From positions 1 through 9,414 of the forward strand of contig DKCU01000023.1 of NCBI GenBank assembly GCA_002451555.1: 9,414 bases of DNA, in the 5' to 3' direction. Of this stretch, positions 6,088 to 9,414 are shown piece after piece. Position numbers and translations under genes: made by a program. The notes beneath the pieces were generated by a model. The model was not told the DNA's origin, did no database searches, and saw nothing but the letters and a program-made list of their open reading frames with translations. Source of the DNA: Candidatus Segatella albertsiae. GTDB lineage: Bacteria; Bacteroidota; Bacteroidia; Bacteroidales; Bacteroidaceae. How positions within the stretch are numbered: the first letter of the stretch is position 1; each line of letters begins with the position of its first letter.

Positions 6088-6839
6088 TAAACAAGTTCCT
6101 CGATGAGCTTTTCTAGTTTGCTCAGTTCAAGCATATTAGCTGCGTCGCTCTTGCCTTGGTCTGGGTCGGGGTGTACCTCGAAGAAATAGCCAGTCGCCCC
6201 AAAGGCTTTGGCTGCCTTTGCCATGGCTGGAACAAACTTTCTGTCGCCCACGGTCTTTCCGTCTCCTGCGCTTGGACGTTGCACACTGTGGGTGCAATCC
6301 ATGATGACGTTTGGGACTATCTCCAACATATCTGGTATGTTGCGGAAATCGACTACCAGGTTGTTGTAGCCAAAACAGTTGCCACGCTCGGTGAGCCATA
6401 CTTCCTTGGCACCGCTGTCAAATGCTTTCTCTACAGGGTATCGCATATCACGACCGCTCAGGAATTGAGCCTTCTTGATGTTGACAATCTTACCTGTCTT
6501 TGCAGCTGCTACCAAAAGGTCGGTCTGGCGACAGAGAAAGGCTGGTATCTGCAGCACGTCGCACACTTCGCCTGCTGCTTCAGCCTGATAACTCTCATGG
6601 ATGTCGGTCAGCACTCGTAATCCATACTTCTCCTTGATGTCACCCAACATTTGGAGTCCTTTCTTAAGTCCAGGACCACGGAACGAGTGGATGGAAGTAC
6701 GGTTTGCCTTATCGAACGATGATTTGAATATGATGTCTGTGCCGAGTTTTTGGTTGATGCGAACGAGTTCTTGAGCTACTGTCTCCAATAGTTCCATCGA
6801 CTCGATGACGCATGGTCCGGCTATTAATGTTTGTTTCAT
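6087..6839 (-). CDS. kdsA: 3-deoxy-8-phosphooctulonate synthase (Kdo-8-phosphate synthase)
   Basis: KdsA condenses phosphoenolpyruvate with arabinose-5-phosphate to Kdo-8-phosphate in the cytoplasm. The 250-residue product carries the family motifs in order: IAGPCVIES (6-14), FKSSFDKANRTS (38-49), VLTDIHE (76-82), IPAFLCRQTDLL (98-109), GNCFGYNNLVVDFR (153-166), DCTHSVQRP (181-189) and FFEVHPDPDQGKSD (219-232). It has Cys10 where metal-independent enzymes such as the E. coli one have Asn. With His184, Glu221 and Asp232 this completes the metal site of class II (Aquifex-type) enzymes, so it is probably metal-dependent. It is shorter than the 284-residue E. coli enzyme, with no missing motif. 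Its ATG overlaps the stop of the mechanosensitive channel gene by four bases (ATGA), which implies translational coupling, and it precedes kdsD. Confidence 0.97.
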   Translation of the reverse strand: MKQTLIAGPCVIESMELLETVAQELVRINQKLGTDIIFKSSFDKANRTSIHSFRGPGLKKGLQMLGDIKEKYGLRVLTDIHESYQAEAAGEVCDVLQIPAFLCRQTDLLVAAAKTGKIVNIKKAQFLSGRDMRYPVEKAFDSGAKEVWLTERGNCFGYNNLVVDFRNIPDMLEIVPNVIMDCTHSVQRPSAGDGKTVGDRKFVPAMAKAAKAFGATGYFFEVHPDPDQGKSDAANMLELSKLEKLIEELV

Positions 6840-9211
6840 TGTTTTTGATTTTCTGGTGTTACATTCTTGATGGTAATCTCACGCTGTGGGAATGGAATCT
6901 CGATACCATGCTCGTTGAGGGTGTCGTAGATGCATTCCATGATGGTTCCGTCGTCGGCATATTGTGTCAATACATTAACCCAAACGAGTACTTTGAGCGT
7001 GATGCAGTTGTCGTCAAAACTCTTCAAAACTACCTTCACACCTTTTTCATGATAGATGCAATCTAGTTTGGAGAGGTTTTCTATAAGGAGTTTCTTCACT
7101 TCCTTGACGTTGCTCCCGTATGCCACACCTACTTCGAGAATATCCAACTCGTAGCCATGGTTTCGAGTCATGTTCTTGTAGTTCTTGCTAAAAAGCTGTG
7201 CGTTCTGGAAGGCGATGACAGAACCATCGGTAGCCTCCAACATCGTAGAGGTATAGGTGATACTGCTCACTCTTCCTCGTGTTCCATCGCAGATGATGTA
7301 GTCGCCTACCTTGACACGTCCCATCATCAGGGAAATGCCATAGTAGATATTCTCCAGAATGTCCTTGGATGCAAAACCAAGACCTGTTGACAAACCAGCA
7401 AAGATGGCGAGTAACCATGACTTTCCAACCTGGAAGAGGTTGAGGGCTATCATCAACCAAATACCCCAGATGATTACTTGGAGCACATTCTTGAACATCA
7501 CGATTTTAGATGCCGCAGACTGAGGGTCGTGCTTCTCGAAATGATGACGCATCAAGTCATTGGCAGTGATGTTGATGTATTTGAACAGGAAGTACAGGCA
7601 TGCTACCTGGGTCACGCTATAGAGCGAAGCCGTGAAGTTGCTGGTCTTGATGTAGTCGTTGTTGAATATCATCCAGGTGGTGTCGCTCATGTTGAATACA
7701 TCTGCTGACCAATAGATAGCGATGATGAATGATAGGACACCTGCGATAGGTAGCAACACTTGGTTGATAAATCTGAAGAACCACTTGTCTGTGATAGGCT
7801 TATGCTTGAGGTTCTTGCGCTCGGCATATACCCCCAGCCAATCCTTGATGCAGGTGATGCTCAGAATGCAAGTCAACTGCATCATCCACCAGATGATAAT
7901 CTGCACAGCCAACAAGGTAAATCCTGTCCATGAGCAGAATGTACTCAGTCCAAATACGGCAAGCGAAACCCATGTGTATATCATGTCGTTGCGTGGCACA
8001 TTCTTATTGTGTCTGCTGATGACATTCCACTGCCATAGAGTGCACAAAAGTAGTATGGGTGGAAAAATGAGGTTTACCAAGTCGTTTGGTATCAATATGA
8101 TGCGGAAAGAAATAACGATAAATCCTACCAACATCAATGGAGAGTAGATGCGGAAGGCACTCTTGATTTGCTCGTTGCCCACACGGAGCAACAGGGAAAT
8201 CAAAATCACGCCCACCAACCATGCGAACTCAACCAACAAGCCGCTCGCCATGATGATGAAGTTTTGCTTGGTGACCATTCTGATGATACCTAGAATGGCT
8301 GCGAAAGTGACTATTGTCATCGCCATGATGATACATGGACGTTTTGCCATGAAACTCTCCTTGATGCTCTCAAACAAGCCTTTCTTGATGAGGAAGGTCA
8401 TCAGGAAACGGATGGTGACTAGGTTGAGCAAGACGGATATGATACCATAGAACACAATGATGCTAAAGAGAATGCCGATGATGCGGACGTCCCATTGCGA
8501 CATCATGCCCGGTGCAGGACGGTATTTCTCTGCTACGGAAGTTTTTGCCTCATCATAATTCTTTTGAAATTTACTGAGTATCTTGAAGTAATTGTCTCCA
8601 CCATTGTCGAAAATACTCGTCTGTATGTCTGTATATCGCTTGTTGGCATAGTCGTTGAGAGCCTTCAACTTGTTGTCGGTTCTATCGTATGCCTTGATAT
8701 ATTCATTCAATTGTTGTTGCTTTTCTATCAGCTGGCGTCGGATGTTGACAGCCAATGTCAAATCGACGTTCCTGTTCAGTTGTGCCTCGTCCGACATAAA
8801 CATGGTGTTCATGCCGTACAGGTAGTTGATGAGCGAATCGAAACGAGCGACTTCTACATTGTTTTTCTCAATCATGCCACGGAATGGTGCCGCCTTAGAC
8901 TTAAACTTTCTGAATTGTTCCGTAGCCTCGTTGCAGGCGTAAGTTAAGTCAAAAATATAGCCATTGCGTTGAGAATAGAGCATGAGAGAGTTTTGGTCAG
9001 CTTGAGTCATGATGGAAATCAATTCCTTGATGACTGCTTGCTGTTGCTCCTTGGCAACCTTGTTTTGCTTCTCTAGGTCGAGGTGATATTGCGACAGTTC
9101 GGTGCGAAGCATGTAGAGTGTAGTGTCGAGGTTGGCTTCCTTGAGCACAGCATGGGTTGGTAACAAGCAAAATACCAACAATAGAACTAAAACGAATATA
9201 TTCTTTTTCAT
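6836..9211 (-). CDS. Large MscS-family mechanosensitive ion channel
   Basis: The 791-residue inner-membrane protein begins with a signal peptide (about 1-21). A largely helical, charged periplasmic domain follows (about 25-235, coiled-coil-like around 36-75 and 155-190). About ten hydrophobic segments lie between 241 and 593. Residues 598-630 (LLAIFAGLSTGLGFASKDIL...) match the Gly/Ala-rich pore helix TM3 of MscS. The cytoplasmic MscS beta domain follows (VKVGDYIICDGTRGRVSSI, about 633-652), then the alpha/beta domain to about 782. The overall plan is that of the large MscK/YbiO-type members, which open under membrane tension to release solutes on osmotic downshock. It has its own promoter 21 bases upstream, heads the operon and overlaps kdsA. 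A gating ligand, as with K+ for MscK, cannot be read from the sequence. Confidence 0.92.
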   Translation of the reverse strand: MKKNIFVLVLLLVFCLLPTHAVLKEANLDTTLYMLRTELSQYHLDLEKQNKVAKEQQQAVIKELISIMTQADQNSLMLYSQRNGYIFDLTYACNEATEQFRKFKSKAAPFRGMIEKNNVEVARFDSLINYLYGMNTMFMSDEAQLNRNVDLTLAVNIRRQLIEKQQQLNEYIKAYDRTDNKLKALNDYANKRYTDIQTSIFDNGGDNYFKILSKFQKNYDEAKTSVAEKYRPAPGMMSQWDVRIIGILFSIIVFYGIISVLLNLVTIRFLMTFLIKKGLFESIKESFMAKRPCIIMAMTIVTFAAILGIIRMVTKQNFIIMASGLLVEFAWLVGVILISLLLRVGNEQIKSAFRIYSPLMLVGFIVISFRIILIPNDLVNLIFPPILLLCTLWQWNVISRHNKNVPRNDMIYTWVSLAVFGLSTFCSWTGFTLLAVQIIIWWMMQLTCILSITCIKDWLGVYAERKNLKHKPITDKWFFRFINQVLLPIAGVLSFIIAIYWSADVFNMSDTTWMIFNNDYIKTSNFTASLYSVTQVACLYFLFKYINITANDLMRHHFEKHDPQSAASKIVMFKNVLQVIIWGIWLMIALNLFQVGKSWLLAIFAGLSTGLGFASKDILENIYYGISLMMGRVKVGDYIICDGTRGRVSSITYTSTMLEATDGSVIAFQNAQLFSKNYKNMTRNHGYELDILEVGVAYGSNVKEVKKLLIENLSKLDCIYHEKGVKVVLKSFDDNCITLKVLVWVNVLTQYADDGTIMECIYDTLNEHGIEIPFPQREITIKNVTPENQKQ

Positions 9212-9231
9212 ATTTTATTGCAATTTGGCTG

Positions 9232-9262
9232 CAAAGTTAGCTAAAATCAGAGATAATGCAAA
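9232..9262 (-). promoter_or_regulatory. Promoter of the mscS-kdsA-kdsD-phospholipase D operon
   Basis: On the minus strand TTTG (9262-9259), 19 bases, then TAACTTTG (9239-9232) match the Bacteroidetes consensus closely. The predicted start near 9225 leaves a leader of only about 15 bases before the ATG at 9211. No equally good promoter was found between the genes downstream. Confidence 0.8.
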
Positions 9263-9289
9263 ATTTATGAGAAACTTTTTCTATATTTG

Positions 9290-9321
9290 TTTGGTTTTAT
9301 GTGCAACTTTCCTTATTTTTG
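9290..9321 (+). promoter_or_regulatory. Divergent promoter reading out of the window
   Basis: TTTG (9290-9293), 20 bases, then TATTTTTG (9314-9321) match the Bacteroidetes pattern. Transcription would start near 9328 and run rightward through the tandem hairpins. No gene start was found before the window ends at 9414, so the target lies outside. Confidence 0.6.
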
Positions 9322-9332
9322 CATACAGAAAG

Positions 9333-9382
9333 CGATGCGTTTCGCATTGGTCTAAAATAGAATGGTGCATTTTGCATCGGTC
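9333..9382 (+). promoter_or_regulatory. Two tandem hairpin repeats in the leader of a downstream gene
   Basis: Two 20-base units, 9333-9352 and 9363-9382, start exactly 30 bases apart. Each has a small palindrome: TGCG-TTT-CGCA in the first and TGCA-TTT-TGCA in the second. The units match at 15 of 20 positions, all five differences are transitions, and the change in the stem is compensated on the other side. They lie just after the predicted start of the rightward promoter, so they could be operators or RNA hairpins. Confidence 0.55.
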
Positions 9383-9414
9383 ATATATATAATAACCTAA
9401 AATCCGCAGAATAA

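Overview
The window looks like chromosomal DNA from a Bacteroidales bacterium, most likely Prevotella/Segatella-like. Four promoters match the Bacteroidetes pattern (a TTG-type -33 element, 19-20 bases, then TAnnTTTG). Start codons lack strong Shine-Dalgarno sites. The genes are typical of a Gram-negative anaerobe with an LPS-type outer membrane. The genus is an inference from style, not from a marker gene.

Left third (1-2760): a minus-strand outer-membrane porin gene (57-1358) is divergent from a plus-strand regulator gene (1754-2710). The regulator fuses a RIC/YtfE-like di-iron hemerythrin sensor to a LuxR-type DNA-binding domain. The 395-base gap holds two divergent promoters. Both carry the same 10-base sequence at the same distance from their -7 element, so the sequence forms an inverted repeat between them. 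A very strong terminator follows the regulator. The first 20 bases may hold the start of another minus-strand gene after the porin.

Middle (2760-3723): a second, convergent LuxR-type regulator (2886-3530, minus) has a receiver-like domain without the phosphoacceptor aspartate. Its DNA-binding domain is closely related to that of the hemerythrin regulator. Upstream of it lies a cluster of palindromes, including a perfect 28-base one.

Right two thirds (3724-9211): a minus-strand cell-envelope operon reads, in transcription order, large MscS-type mechanosensitive channel, kdsA, kdsD, exported phospholipase D/cardiolipin-synthase-like protein. The channel and kdsA overlap by ATGA. KdsD makes arabinose-5-phosphate and KdsA condenses it with phosphoenolpyruvate to Kdo-8-phosphate, so two steps of Kdo synthesis sit between a membrane-tension channel and a phospholipid enzyme. 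Two intergenic gaps in this operon carry the same heptad tandem repeat, starting on the stop codon of the upstream gene. A clear promoter precedes the channel gene. A divergent promoter leads out of the window through two tandem hairpins that differ only by transitions.

The best candidate for something undescribed is the left-hand module: a di-iron hemerythrin/LuxR one-component regulator, a porin sharing its mirrored promoter element, and a paralogous non-phosphorylatable regulator next door.
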